Assembly: GCA_902805475.1 (NCBI GenBank)
Contig: CADCSX010000005.1
Location: 164,001-228,000 of the forward strand
Reading direction: 5' to 3'
DNA from: Entonaema liquescens
Taxonomy: Eukaryota > Ascomycota > Sordariomycetes > Xylariales > Xylariaceae
Length of the DNA: 64,000 nucleotides
The notes below the pieces were generated by a model. That model ran no database searches and was not told where the DNA came from. It saw only the letters and a list, made by a program, of their open reading frames with translations. A program made the position numbers and the translations under genes. Of this stretch, positions 1 through 11,694 are shown in pieces (positions within the stretch are counted from its first letter, which is position 1; the number at the start of each line of letters is the position of its first letter).

Positions 1-2
1 AA

Positions 3-560
3 GCTGGTATCGCCTTTATCTGCATCTACATTTTCTTCTTCGCCAGTACCTGGGGACCTCTCGCGTGGGTTGTGACGGGGGAAATATTCCCCCTGAAGGC
101 GCGTGCCAAGTGCCTCAGCATGACTACCGCCACTAACGTAAGTCGTTCTCTCATAATTATCTTTCCGAGACACGGTACTGACTTGTACAAATAGTGGCTT
201 CTGAACTGGGCGATCGCTTACGCAACTCCTTATCTCGTCAACTACGGCGAGGGTTACGCTAACCTCCAGTCCAAGATTTTCTTCGTGTGGTTCGGTGCTT
301 GTTTCATCTGTATCGCTTTCGTGTACTTCTTCATATACGAGACCAAGGGATGGTCACTCGAGGAGGTCGATGAGCTTTACAGCGAGGTGAGCAGCGCGCG
401 CAAGAGTGCCGCATGGACTCCAAGCACCACATTTACGCAACGACAAGGCGTTACTGCTACGACTGACGTAGAATCCCAAGGAACGGGTGGACAAGGAGAA
501 AAGTTCGTGGAGAGTGGACAGGATGGTGTTTCGCATCATGAGGAGCAATCGGCAGTATAA
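3..560 (+). CDS. MFS sugar transporter, C-terminal part (cut by window edge)
   Basis: This is the 3' end of a 12-TM major facilitator sugar/polyol porter that moves a sugar or related solute across the plasma membrane. Two exons are visible, 3..137 and 195..560, separated by a 57-nt GT..AG intron. The first encodes a hydrophobic helix followed by GEIFPLKARAK, the loop typical of the sugar-porter second half. The second ends a further helix with YETKGWSLEEVDELY, matching the PETKG-type signature after TM12. A Ser/Thr/Gln-rich cytoplasmic tail of about 60 residues follows. The N-terminal two thirds lie outside the window, so the substrate cannot be judged; hexose, quinate or another sugar acid are all possible. 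It is 18 kb from the rhamnose genes, so a link to them is only a guess. Confidence 0.9.
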
Positions 561-798
561 GATGGGTGGAGTTCTTACTTTCGTCTGTTTAATATTCGCG
601 TAGCTCACGACATTATACTTTGAATACCCTTTTCTCGATTTCCCTAGGCTAGTCTTAGCTAAGGGTAAACTCAAAAGTCGCGAGAAAGCATGAATTCTAC
701 GAATTAATCGTTATCTAAGCTTTATTCTCGTTACTGTGATCTCATCCGCATTTGCATATTGATATTCTCCTGGTTGCAGCCATTGCTAGCTTACATGC

Positions 799-2639
799 CT
801 AGGTAGAGACCGCAGAAGGCCAATGAATTCCGTGAAACCCAAACCCTATGGCGAAATCGCACTCGGCGCGTCCCACCTCCTTTAGGGTCTTGGCATCTAG
901 GCATAGAAGATAACTCGTCTTGCCAGTCCCATCGAGCACGACGCTCAAAAGCACACCGTCATCTTCGTCCAAATCTCCTTCTCCAGACGAACTCGGACGA
1001 GGCACGAATATGGGTTCTCCAGGCGTATGCCCCTTTGGATTATCCCAAAATGTAGCGCTGCGGTTCGACACGTCCGTCTTCACGATGGTGTCAAAGAGGG
1101 TGCTATAACCGCGGTTGGCTATGCTATATATGTAACGGTGTTTCTTAGTTGCGTATGCTGGATTGATTGTAGGTAATTCGCCAGCGTGGGGCGACTTAAT
1201 TTCAAATATTTTCTCCGCCTTTCGCCTAATCGTAGACGTATGCGCGTCATTATTGTATGATTTAGGGATCACAAGTTTCCACCGCGTCAGTCGAACGTGT
1301 GAGTTTCGATTGCGCTCCTCGTTGCTCCAGAAATCTTTCGCAGCGCCGTTCCTCTGGAGCATAACGTCTAATTCATAAGCGCGAATTATGTCGAGGTTGG
1401 GATATTGCATCACGTCGCAGTACAGGTCAAGGTCGCCTGTCTTCTCGTCGCGCTCCTCGAAGGAGTTCACGCTGTGAAAGTAAAATGCCGCCGGGCTATC
1501 GAACATCGCAACGACGCCGCGGTTGCTAATACGGTCCACGACGAACCACCTGCATACTTTAGACTCGTCAAAGGGCTCCATGGCGTCGACCATGTTACCC
1601 TTCCAAGGGACATGGAGTCCCATCATGCCGATGTGTGATGACGGAATGCACAATATGACGAAGGACGGCGTGAGGAAGAATGAGTGTATGTACGCCGGCT
1701 TCACGTCAGGGGCGGATACGGTGGCTAGGATTTCGGTCTTTCCGGTTGACGTGCTTGCCCGGAAGATGCGGTACATAGACTTGTAGCCCATCTCGAGGTT
1801 GTAATTATAGTAGTCACCGGTGTCCGGGTCCCTCTGGGCGTGGGCACAGCTTAGCGGACCTTTAAGTAGCGGATGTAGCGCTTGCTGTCTGGCCATGCCG
1901 ATCGGCTCCAAGGTGTTTTGGTCCATCTCTTTCATGTGCCCATGATCCGTAGTTAACCACACATTCTTGATGCCTGCTCGGTGACCAGACTCGGAGGATG
2001 CCTTGGCTTTCGAAGGCAAGCCAGGGATGTTTGGTTGGACGACAACAGCCACGTTGTCTAGTTCAGGATCACTTCGCATCGGGGATCCTTTCCAGACGCT
2101 CATGATCTTGCCGAATAAGCCGATGCATGGGTCCATCCTTTGGCCGAAACCGATATCAGGTCTTTTTCCGTCTCTCTTGATAGCATCGTATAGGGCCTGG
2201 CTCTGACGTCTAGACGTGTACTCCACCCTTACCGTTCCGCCGCCATTGCCATGGTTGGCGATGATGCTGAATTTATGCGAGTGGCCCAGTCCGTCGAACC
2301 AGTGCGTAGTACGAAACGTGCCTTTAGGGGTACCTTCGATGACGTACTGACCGGGACCGGTGCGATATAGCGTGCCAACAGCCCATGCCGGGATTGAACC
2401 TTTGATAGGAAGTTCTATAGGACCGCGTATCTCGTTGAGGCCTTCCATCTTATGATGTATTAGCGTTAGGTATGGAAGGAGGGGGTATAATAAAGACTTA
2501 CTCCCGCCTCGTTTGGCCAGTCCTCAAAGTCAGCTTTTAGCATCCCTTGCACTGCAGTTTCGAAATCGGCATCTTCATTTTGGGACCCTCCAAACGCCGG
2601 CCGCTTTCCTACATTGTGATTCTCTGCTTCTATAGCCAT
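799..2639 (-). CDS. Carotenoid oxygenase (RPE65/CCD family)
   Basis: Predicted Fe(II)-dependent dioxygenase that cleaves a conjugated double bond of a carotenoid, apocarotenoid or stilbene-like substrate. The model is complement(799..2448, 2502..2639) with a 53-nt intron, giving 595 residues. Exon 1 ends ...WPNEAG and exon 2 opens with EGLNEIRGPIELPIKGSIP and GTLYRTGPGQY, the N-terminal signature of the family. The four metal-binding histidines appear in expected contexts: CAHAQRDP (about residue 249), YIHSFF (about 301), FYFHSVN (about 371) and the C-terminal GIHWP (about 588). The length and signature resemble the Neurospora CAO-2 (torulene-cleaving) group, but no phytoene synthase or desaturase gene is nearby, so the substrate is open. 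The start at 2639 was chosen because an in-frame ATG 42 nt upstream (2681) would add residues of no recognisable character. There is no frame damage. Confidence 0.9.
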
Positions 2640-4183
2640 AATGTCTGGAGGTTGACAATTGCGTGCGCCTATGTATCTCAAATTTAGAAAACCCGAAAAA
2701 CTACGGCGGTATTGCTAATGGCGGATGAGCTGAGCTGAACTGTAAAGAAGCACCAATTTATACCTATATTTCAGGGTCATAAACGAGTTGGGAGCTCTTT
2801 GCCCGGTGGCTTCGGACCCGATTCATTCGGTATCTGTCGGATTGTTTGTTACCGCACAGTGGAGAACATACGATTCCTGAGGCGAGTGAATCGGTAATAT
2901 TACCTGACTAACGAAAAGTTGGTTTCCAGACGGAAAAACGAATGCGAAGTTTGGTATTGATAAAACAAATCTTATTTGTCCACTGCGCGGCAAAGCAGCA
3001 ACCGTAAGTGTTTGATGGCCCTATGCGAGGGATTCCGTATAGTCTCCGGAAGCCGATTGTAGATAAAGCCAATAACAACGCAGCTATTACGATGTAGTTG
3101 CGAAGCCCAGAGCTGCTCTAGGCCTAATTAGAAACGCCACGTTTGAAGTCGCATGTGGCTCCCTTCGCGCAGAGAGTTCTCAGGAACATTCCGCTGATGA
3201 CGAAAGTGGGATGACGACCGACAAGGAATGTATCAACTGACGACTACGGACCAACAACATCTAGGATGGCGTTATCGAATGATATAATATCAGTAACTGC
3301 GTAGTTGGATGCCCTTGAGTTGTCCCGAAGATTAGGTGATTCGGGCTCTTTGTCCGGAGAACCAACAAAGAAACGGCTGGTATATGGGCCGTAGCTTGGC
3401 TTTACGACGGAACGATCGATACCGATATATGAGCAGGTAAGTACCTAGTTGACCTTGTTACTTTAGAAAAGGGCGCATGTTTCCGAGCGGAGAACATCTC
3501 GAAATAGAACATTTCTGAATTCTTAATATCTACCTACCATGCAAGGCACAAAAAAAGTACTGAGGCAGACCTCAAGTCATGATTCATGACATGGACAGGT
3601 ACCTGTCAACTTCGTGCGACTATGCTGGCTGCAGGCTTCAAAAACATGTACCTACCCTATTCAGCTCTCAATTTCAGTGCTGTCCAATAGGCGTCTAGTG
3701 GCTTTCTAATTGTCCCGAAGCTCTGGCAAGGGATATCAACTATCTCTTCCGATTGGCCGATCTTGTCGATAGGCTTCGCACTATGGAGGTACTTCCCCAG
3801 GTACCTTTCGCATTCGCTTAAATTGATTTCTATTCTAAACCTGTCGAATAGGTACCTAGGTACCTATCGTTCGATGATACCTACGGAAGATCGTTTCTCT
3901 TACGCCAAGATACTTTTGTTCAAGCCATCAGCCTCACTGACAAGGCCCACCCTAATATGTATTTGCCTGATCGTCGAATACCTGGTAGCAAAGGCGGAGA
4001 TAATTCATCGGCAGCACAATGGCAGGTGGTAACTCCGTAATCTCCGCTACAAATGAAAGATCAGGGACCGATGAGTTGAGGGCCGAACATGTAGCTATCT
4101 CAGGTAAACCTTACCTACCTACCTACTTAGGTAGGCACTATTGTTGTTATGCACACTACTAAGTACTGTCTTAGTTAGGTATC
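2640..4183. other. Intergenic, divergent upstream regions
   Basis: About 1.5 kb separates the divergent carotenoid oxygenase and the small Zn2Cys6 factor, so it should carry both promoters. No coding frame with family character was seen. From about 3600 onward it contains many short GGTACCT / ACCTACCT words, including a perfect 20-bp palindrome annotated separately. Confidence 0.6.
3848..3867. repeat. Perfect 20-bp palindrome centred on CCTAGG
   Basis: The sequence ATAGGTACCTAGGTACCTAT equals its own reverse complement. It lies about 320 bp upstream of the small Zn2Cys6 factor and belongs to a family of CCTAGG-centred palindromes found in several intergenic regions of this window (10198, 34091, 36349, 36421, 55994). 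Confidence 0.85.
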
Positions 4184-5909
4184 ATGGTATTCCCCAGCCG
4201 TGGTTGTATTACTTGTAAAACCCGACACATCAAGGTGAGTTGTGAAATATAGGTACCTCCAAGTCCTAAGAGACGGGGGAAAATAGTCGACCACAGACAG
4301 CTAAGAAAACCCAGTGTGATTCGGTTCGCCCAGTATGTGGCCGATGCCAGAAAGCAAGTCGGACTTGTTCTTGGGATCAGAATGAAGAAGCTGGCCTGCT
4401 ATTTAAGGACGAAAATGCCTTTGCGAAAGGCAAGCCACGGCGACCTTGGAGGTCGAAGAAACAAGAAGCATCGGAACCAGAAATCGAAGTTATAGACCTA
4501 GCGCTCGTTACTATTTCTCCCATTCCGGTGGATGAAGCCTTGCATTTCTGGCTCGATAACTACGCGCCCCGAAATGACGATATTCCCAAATTTGCTCGAG
4601 AATATAGTCACTATTTGATAGAATACTATAATAATAACCGACCTGGCTCGAGTTTACACCTAGTTATATCGGCCTTTTCACACGCCGCCTTCGGTCGTGT
4701 AATGCAGTCAGGTAGGTCTATCGAAGAAGCCGAGGGCATATTCACCCAGAGCATCGAGAAGATACAAAGCGAGATCTGCCAAGTATCGCAAAGCAACATC
4801 GACGAGCTTCTCCTTGCGACGATGCTGATGGCCGACTATGAGGTATGAGCAAAGGCCTCCACGCCCCTGATTAAACACAACCTAATACATATTTACTATA
4901 AGAACGTTGTGGGTAGAAACCGGGACTGTCATAGCCGCGACGAAGATTCAATTTTTGATCTCGACGTTACTGGATCTCGGATTTGGAAAAATAGCTACCA
5001 TTACGACGTAGCCGCGGACCTCTTAAGGCAACGGCAGCAGAACGGATGGGCGCCAAATATTTCTTTCGATCAAGCCGTACGACGAAGATTGGTAAGTATG
5101 TGAATATTCGTCGTAGATACGCTGCTCACCAAGACCAGATCCGAGAGTGCGTTATTCGGGGAGCATCTGTTACTGGGTGGCTCCAAGACGAGACCCAATT
5201 CGGCGAGGAAGACCCTTCTTCAATCCTCGACTTAATAATGGTCCGTGTAGCCTCGCTCCGTAATAGGTCGCTTTGTCTTTTCCTTCCGAAGAGTGCGAGG
5301 TTCTCATCGCAACCACGCCCGGGCGATCTTGCAGCCGAGGCTCGAACTCTAGACGCCGACTTGGAATCGTGGTCTACCACACTCCCCGAAGATTGGAGAT
5401 ATACTGCCCGGTCAGATCTTACGACCGACTTTACCTTGGATGGAATACTTTATATCTACGCCACGTATGGCCACGCTGCTATCTGGTGTCGATACTATGC
5501 TACCCGTATAGTTGTTAACAGCATCCTAAATCGGGCGCTTTCTATCATGTCGCAATGCTCATTTCAAATATTGTCAGTGGCTCCAGAGCAGGATATATGC
5601 CTAGGAAGGATAATATACTTAGGGGCAGACTTGTGTCGAAGTATTCCAAATTTCTTCAGTTCCGTCGCTGGGCAAGGGGATCCCGCTACAAGGGGAACCG
5701 GAACCAACGATAATGGCATTTGTGCTAAGCAAGAAATCACACCTAAGTTAGCGACCCTCCTAAGATGGCCGCTGATTCTAGCGGTTAAGACGGATGGTGT
5801 TCCAGAGTCTCAAAGACACTGGCTAAAAAGCAAGTCGAAGTCTATAGCTGACGCTTTAGGTGATGTTATTCTTGAGACAGTTATCGAACAGAGCGAATTG
5901 GAGTTCTAG
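4184..5909 (+). CDS. Zn2Cys6 transcription factor, small type
   Basis: Predicted fungal binuclear-zinc transcription regulator. Four exons join as 4184..4234, 4315..4842, 4903..5091 and 5139..5909 to give 512 residues. The zinc cluster is split by intron 1, and only the acceptor at 4314 gives the canonical spacing C8-x2-C11-x6-C18-x6-C25-x2-C28-x6-C35. The join reads ...RHIK then CDSVRPVCGRC. A basic linker (KGKPRRPWRSKK) follows, then a helical region of about 400 residues of the kind found in Fungal_trans_2 proteins, with motifs such as FWLDNYAPRN. Intron 3 is short (47 nt) but uses good consensus ends. The gene ends 25 bp before the end of the convergent aldo-keto reductase, so the two 3' UTRs almost certainly overlap. 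Its targets are unknown; the AKR or the upstream carotenoid oxygenase are local candidates only by position. Confidence 0.85.
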
Positions 5910-5934
5910 GTACATGACAATATCCCCTAATATT

Positions 5935-7059
5935 TTAGTCGGAAAGTTCAAAGACGGGCTTGGGAGTATAAGGCTCCTCGAGGAACCTGACTTCTTCGGC
6001 CGTTAACGTCTTCCCACGCGCATCACACGCCTCGTCGATCCTAGCAATTGTATTGAATCCCACGACTGGCACGGTGCCTTTCGTATAATGCCACGCAAGA
6101 TTGACTTGACTCATCTTCCAACCCTTCTCGGTAGCGAGCTTTTCCACGCGGCGAATAATTTCTTCCTCGTCGGGTTGGAGATCTCCGCCCATAGGATTGG
6201 GTGTCTTGGCTCGAGTTGAGTTCTCCTGTCCAAACGGCCGGGCCAGCTTACCACCGTAGTTGGGAGAGTATGGCAGCACGCCGACGCCCGTTTCTTTACA
6301 GTAGCGAATCATCTCACGTTCCTCTTCGCGGTAGCACAAGTGGTAGTAGTTCTGCATACTGATAAACTTGGTCCAGCCGTTCCGCTCGGCGACGAACTGC
6401 ATCTGGGCGAATTGCGTCGCCCACATCGAGCTGGCACCGATATATCGTACCTTACCTGCCTGAACTAGGTCGTGTAGCGCTTTCATTGTCTCCTCGATGG
6501 GCGTGGTCGGATCGAAGCGGTGGATTTGTAGCAAGTCAATGTAGTCGGTGCCCAGACGCTTGAGTGAGGCCTCGACAGAGTTAAAGATGGCGGCGCGAGA
6601 AAGGCCTGCGTTATAGTTAGTCCAATTCTTGTAGATCGAATTCCAGCTCGCTCACCTCCTTGGTTGATGTAGTCCTTGCTCCGGGGAATAGTTCTCCAAG
6701 AGGGGAGCGAATATTCTATGGTCTTCCGCAACATATTGGAAGCACTTTGTCAATATGATGACCTTCTTGCGTGGGATGGATAATTTCTGAAGCGCCTTTC
6801 CGATCACCTCTTCGCTAACGCCGTTGGAATACATATTGGCTGTATCCCACGTGTTGATGCCCCTATCGTAAGCGGCCTTGAGAATTTCGATAGATTTTTC
6901 CTCATCTAGTACCCACGGCATCCACTGGGATGAACCCAGAGACAAAGCACCCAGAATGACTGAGGATACACGAAGCCCCGAAGAGCCTACCTTAACATAG
7001 TCGACCTTTGTATTGTCGATGCTCTTCTGAAGAGATGCTGGAATTGGAAATTGAGCCAT
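5935..7059 (-). CDS. Aldo-keto reductase, with one apparent 1-bp frame break
   Basis: Predicted NADP(H)-dependent aldo-keto reductase of the fungal group related to yeast aryl-alcohol dehydrogenases; it reduces aldehydes or ketones in the cytosol. Exons are 6656..7059 and 5935..6605, with a 50-nt intron that joins YINQGG to LSRAAIFNSVEASLKRLG perfectly. The catalytic set is visible: Asp and Tyr in DTANMYSNG, Lys in VIILTKCF, His in LLQIHRFDP. The expected reading frame is lost in exon 1 at the GGGG run at 6683-6686: upstream reads ...FAPLLENYS, and downstream the family sequence SKDYINQGG continues one frame over. Ignoring one base of that run restores an uninterrupted protein of 357 residues, the usual size. 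This may be an assembly indel or a recent inactivating mutation; the intact splice sites and remaining frame favour the former. Confidence 0.85.
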
Positions 7060-8009
7060 GATTGAGGTATGTTATTGATGCTGAAGTCTAGACTTGGCCA
7101 AAGGGTAGAAGATAGAAAATTGAGCTTCTTGATATTTAAATCTATGGATAGTCGATATGATGATAGACTTAAGTCATTGAGAGCCGAATTCATCCCATTT
7201 ATATACCTATCTATTTTACTTCTCTCTCAAGTCTCCCAAGAGAGCCTCGTCATACACGTTCTCCATAGTTACAGTTACCAAGCCGCTTAAGCAGAATATG
7301 CATAGGTGTACCATATTCCTGGATTGGAGTTAAGAAGCTGGTATTGTCCGGAGTCCGCGGTACGGAGGAGTAGACGGATGAATAGACCGTATGTCACCTA
7401 TTTCTAAGCAGCTCGTGAGATTTTCCAAAGACGGCATAGCACCAAGAGCTCGTGGGTTTTTCTCGAAAGGGAATGGCTCCAAATAGACATACCAGATATA
7501 CCAGGTAGGTCGGGTACTTTACCAGCAGCATACCTAAATTTTATCATCTTCCCGAGAACTTTCACGAACGCATCCGTCTCGAAAATGCTGGGCGTGATCT
7601 AAACCCTCGGGAATTAAATTGGCTTGTGAACGATCCGCTACGAATGCCATGCAATTTTCCTTGGGTGCTTCGGGTACTAAGACATGCTGTAAGAAAATAC
7701 CTAGTAATAGTTGCTTGTTTTACAACCTTCCTTGTTATGCCTGAGTAATTTACAAGCTTCATTTACAATAGATATATGTATTGAACTTGGAGTTTGATAT
7801 TTGTGGGAAAGATCCCATAGGTATAATGTCGACCGTCATATACATACATAGATATACATTACATCAAGACCATCAAGGTACTCGTTCGGTCATCGTCATA
7901 TACTTATAAACATCCCATAGGTATTTATACACACCCCCCATCCATCCCCATTTCCCATCCCGAGTCCTCGACATGGCTTTGCCCTCTGACTCAGGCCATA
8001 CCAGGCTCT
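7060..8009. other. Intergenic, no gene seen
   Basis: Upstream region of the aldo-keto reductase and downstream region of the alcohol dehydrogenase, both on the minus strand. The stretch is AT-leaning with short TATA/CATA-rich runs near 7770-7870. No frame with recognisable protein character was found. Confidence 0.6.
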
Positions 8010-9574
8010 TCAATATCTTATCAGTTGAGGGCTACCAGCACAAGCCGGTAGCGAGAACTTAGTTTCGACATACACCTTCTGCATGCCGTCTTCGCGTTTA
8101 TCGAACTTGGCGTATACCTTATCCAAGTCCTCTACGCGAACCCGGTGAGATACCATCTGAAGCGGATCTAGATCGCCTTCTTGGATCATCTTTAGCAGGT
8201 CTTCCCAGTATTTATGCACTGGTGCTTGGCCGTTGCCGATGAGTCGAATGCCCCTCTCCATGAGAGACCCGATATTGAAGTGGTTGGTCTATGTTGGTTG
8301 GCATATTAGAACGTCACTGCGAATCAAAAAGAAATAACCGGTAACTCACATAGCCGACATATACGCCAGTGATTCCGCATCTACCAAAGTTCCGAACTCC
8401 TTCAATCATCTCATTGATGATCTCGCTCGTGTCGGTCTCTGCACCCAACGTCATCTCAAGCCAATGCATCCAGCCCTTTGCATATTCTCCCGCAGCGCAC
8501 TACATAACTCAACATTAGCGAACTACTCTTATATATCGCGGTTTAATAATTTTGAAGCGGTATCAACGGTCTTGCTTACCTCGATAGCTGCGTCGGGCCC
8601 CCTTCCACCGCACAGATCCTTCAGCTTCGACACAACTGTCGGCTTATTCGTTACGCCAAAAGACAGCTTCTTATAATCGACCAGCTCCAACTTGTCAGCG
8701 TGGTCTGCGGGCCAGTGCTCCCGGATAAAAGTGAGACGTGGCTCGGTGTCGACGAAGATGATCTTAGTAGCCCCGGCTTTGATGGCGAATATTCCAGCCA
8801 TCTGACCAATGGGACCGGCGCCGAATATCGCTACCTGGTCACCAGGATAGACGGCAGTATCGTGCACGGCGTTATAGCTGGTCGCTAGCACGTCGCTGAG
8901 ATAGAGTGCCTTCTCGTCAGGTACGCCTTCGGGAATCTCGAGAAGATTTACATCGCCGAGCGGCACACGAACGTATTCGGCCTGACCACCCGCGAAGCCG
9001 CCCGTGAAGTGCGAGTAGCCAAACATGCCGGCAGTTTGACCACCATACATAGCTCGCTGAGTAGTGTTGGCGTTGGTGCGCTCGCATTGGGATGATAGTT
9101 TTGCTTGCAGAAGAAGCAATCACCGCATGCGATCTGGAAGGATGCCACGTATCTCTTACCCTTCTGGACTTTCTTGACGGCAGACCCGACCTCATCGACG
9201 ATGCCGCAGAACTCGTGGCCTAGGACGTCGCCTTTACTTAACTGGACAACAGTTCCTGCGAGAGACCCTGTTAGCATAAAGAATCGGTAAAGAAGAATTC
9301 TGAATGATGGAGGCCTACCGTGGTACAAATGAAGATCGCTTCCACAGACCGTGCTACCGGTGACTTTGAGAATTACGTCGTCGGGCTCGATAATCTTTGG
9401 TCTCGGCACGTCGCGGACTTCGACTGAATTTTTACCCATCCAACACAGCGCCTTCATCGTCGTCCCCTCCTTGCCAGCTTCTCCGCCATATTTGGTAACA
9501 TCTTGCGCCGTGATTGCGCTTCCGTCGTGGCCGATGGCCTGCTCAGCGAGGTAAGCCCCTTGCGATGCTGCCAT
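8010..9574 (-). CDS. Zinc-dependent alcohol/formaldehyde dehydrogenase-like MDR, with one apparent 1-bp frame break
   Basis: Predicted zinc-dependent medium-chain dehydrogenase/reductase of the alcohol/formaldehyde dehydrogenase type, oxidising an alcohol with NAD(P). Four exons join as 9319..9574, 8580..9255, 8350..8499 and 8010..8288, with all introns in phase. The GroES-like domain shows the catalytic zinc ligand in TVCGSDLHLYHG and GHEFCG, and structural-zinc cysteines in CGDCFFCK...C. The Rossmann motif is GAGPIGQMAG. The frame breaks at the run of four T (sense AAAA) at 9099-9102: CGDCFFCKQ is in one frame and KLSSQCERTNANTTQRAMYGG in the next. One further A would reconnect them into 453 residues. 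The family is usually around 390-450 residues, so the gene looks otherwise whole. The substrate cannot be set from sequence; a glutathione-independent formaldehyde dehydrogenase-like role is one option. Confidence 0.85.
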
Positions 9575-10209
9575 AATTTCTCAATGTTTTTTTTATTGTC
9601 TTTCAGTTGTATAATTTCCCAAACGTGAGATTAGGTGTGCCAGTCTTCACCGAACATATCTTGTGTAATGTCACTTCCTTATAACGGACGGCAGACATTG
9701 CGTTAACGACATCAGCGCATCATCATATAGCTAGATTTACCGGGATAGGTTCTAGTCCCCACACTTCGAGACCGAATTGCAGAGCTTTGGTGTTGCCGGT
9801 GTATGACGTTAGGATTAGATATCCGGTCAAGGCGCGTGGGACTGGCATACGTCATGACTTCTTAGACGCGGACGCAGGCGCGGATGCTAATAGCATTGAT
9901 ACCACATCGTACAGTCCAGCAGGAACATATTTCATAAGTAACAAGATATGGTAAGCTTTACAGGATCCATTTGATAAATCAATAATATCTCAAGTCAATA
10001 ATTACAATCGAAAAAAGTTGTCATTTTTAATATTCCCCGAGTAAGGTCAAGTTGAAACCCCACATGGCGATCCCAGATGTTGATATGAAGCTCAACTATC
10101 AGATTCACTATGCCAAGCCAGTTAATTTATAAACCCATATATCTCTTTTCGTAACTCTTTATGAAAGTAAATAATAGCATAAGAGATAAATACATACCTA
10201 CCTAGGTAG
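9575..10209. other. Intergenic, no gene seen
   Basis: Promoter side of the alcohol dehydrogenase and downstream of the APH-like gene. AT-rich near 9960-10200. It ends in a short CTACCTAGGTAG palindrome at 10198-10209 that abuts the stop codon of the APH-like gene. Confidence 0.55.
10198..10209. repeat. 12-bp CCTAGG-centred palindrome
   Basis: CTACCTAGGTAG is its own reverse complement and sits immediately 3' of the APH-like gene. It belongs to the dispersed palindrome family described at 3848. Confidence 0.7.
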
Positions 10210-11694
10210 TTATACCAGGACCTTTGCTAACCGAGCTACCGCACGACCATGATCCCATTGGACTAGACTTCGTTCCTTACTCTCTTCCATCTTCACTTTA
10301 ATAAAAGGCTCCATAGCTTCGAGCTGTTGCTTGGTGAGAAGGCCAAGTCTAGCATGATGATCTCCCTCCTCATTATCTCCAAAATAATCCGTGTCTAAAA
10401 ACCTCCAGAATATAAAATCAAACGCCCAGCTGTTCCTAGCCGCATAGTTGATCATCCACGTTTTCTCCATCCAGCTGTTTCGCATTCTCTGGGATAAGGG
10501 CATATCATCAATAAATAAAGATGTAGTTGTATCGTGCGCAATTCCAGAACGATTTAACTTTTTCTCTTCAACCTCCAAGACTCGAAGGAACGTTTCAAAG
10601 CGAGGTTCGCAAGCTTCCATCCAAGATGTATACCCGCCATCCCAATAATCCGGACTTTTTAACAAAAGCCACCAAGGGGGTTCGAATGAGAACTGTGCCG
10701 GCGCGGCGTAGGCAAATTCCCAGTCGATCACGCCGACTACGCGATCATCTTTATCGATCAAGACATTCGAAGGACGCAGATCTTCAGAATACAGTAGAAA
10801 TCTAGAATTACTAGCATCATTTTCTCCGGCGCTCATTCTAGATGTAAGCCGCCCTTCTGATGCGAGCCTTCGGAAGAGTTGACGCGCCACATACTTGTCT
10901 CGGGCGTCATCTTCGTCTAATACGGCATCGTTATGTTGAAATGTAAACTGCGCCATATGCATGTCGGCTAGGGCGCAAAACCATTCCTTAGAGCTGTCAT
11001 ACGGTCGGGATGGGAGCAACGTTGGAGAGACCCCCGCAAATTCTAGCAAGGAGTTCATGTTCTGGATGAGAGGTCTCCCGGAGACAGAAATCTCCCCATC
11101 CTCATCTTGATCTAGTGAGCCAATCCTATGGAATGATAGAGTAGAGAGCTGCAGGACGATGTTGGCCATCTGCCCATAGAGAAACTCGAGTCGTCCCTCT
11201 TCTATGGTAGGATCTAGCACATGAGACTCGTCTGGCTCTAGAGAAGGGTCTTTAAGAGCCTCGGAAATTGTTCTCTCGTGTTCGATATAGTCCATAATAA
11301 TGAAAGGACCTAAGCCAACCGGGTTCTCCGCTGCTGTGCCGAAGCAGTATATCTTGGGCACCGGGATGGTCGTGTTCGCGGCGATATAACGCATCGTCGC
11401 GACCTCGTAGCGGACTTTTTCCTCGGGAAATTTAACAATCCCGTCGCAGGGGATTCTCATAGCAGCAGATGAGCCATCTTTATATTCCAGCCGGTAAAAT
11501 ACATTATACCCCCCTCTAATCGGCTTATGGAGTTCTACAGCCTCGCCTGGCCGATATTTGTTGATGAGGCTGGCGATTCCACGGTATATGTGTGATTTAT
11601 TAAGTGATCTCTCCCAAGCCTCGACCTCTCGGTCGCTTTTCTCCCAAGCAAGGTCGTCCTTGTCCATACGAACATATCGTAGTCTCGGCGACAT
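10210..11694 (-). CDS. Aminoglycoside-phosphotransferase-fold (APH) kinase-like protein
   Basis: A 494-residue protein in a single exon, of the APH/choline-kinase fold family that is greatly expanded in filamentous fungi. Visible parts are an N-lobe with a nucleotide-binding-like segment (IRGGYNVFYRLEYKDGSSAAMRIP), the hinge region PFIIMDYIEHERTISEAL, and the catalytic loop SEDLRPSNVLIDKDD followed by VVGVIDWEFAYAAP. The Brenner motif HxDxxxxN keeps Asp and Asn, but the usual His is Ser here, which is common in fungal members. The DFG-equivalent is IDWEF. The substrate is unknown and drug resistance should not be assumed. An upstream 65-codon ORF on the same strand ends in TAATG, overlapping this start codon by one base (see separate entry). 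The frame is intact. Confidence 0.85.
   Translation of the reverse strand: MSPRLRYVRMDKDDLAWEKSDREVEAWERSLNKSHIYRGIASLINKYRPGEAVELHKPIRGGYNVFYRLEYKDGSSAAMRIPCDGIVKFPEEKVRYEVATMRYIAANTTIPVPKIYCFGTAAENPVGLGPFIIMDYIEHERTISEALKDPSLEPDESHVLDPTIEEGRLEFLYGQMANIVLQLSTLSFHRIGSLDQDEDGEISVSGRPLIQNMNSLLEFAGVSPTLLPSRPYDSSKEWFCALADMHMAQFTFQHNDAVLDEDDARDKYVARQLFRRLASEGRLTSRMSAGENDASNSRFLLYSEDLRPSNVLIDKDDRVVGVIDWEFAYAAPAQFSFEPPWWLLLKSPDYWDGGYTSWMEACEPRFETFLRVLEVEEKKLNRSGIAHDTTTSLFIDDMPLSQRMRNSWMEKTWMINYAARNSWAFDFIFWRFLDTDYFGDNEEGDHHARLGLLTKQQLEAMEPFIKVKMEESKERSLVQWDHGRAVARLAKVLV

Noticed and set aside
2640..2681. Upstream in-frame ATG for the carotenoid oxygenase
   Set aside because: It would add 14 residues with no family resemblance; the ATG at 2639 is preferred, though transcript data could change this.
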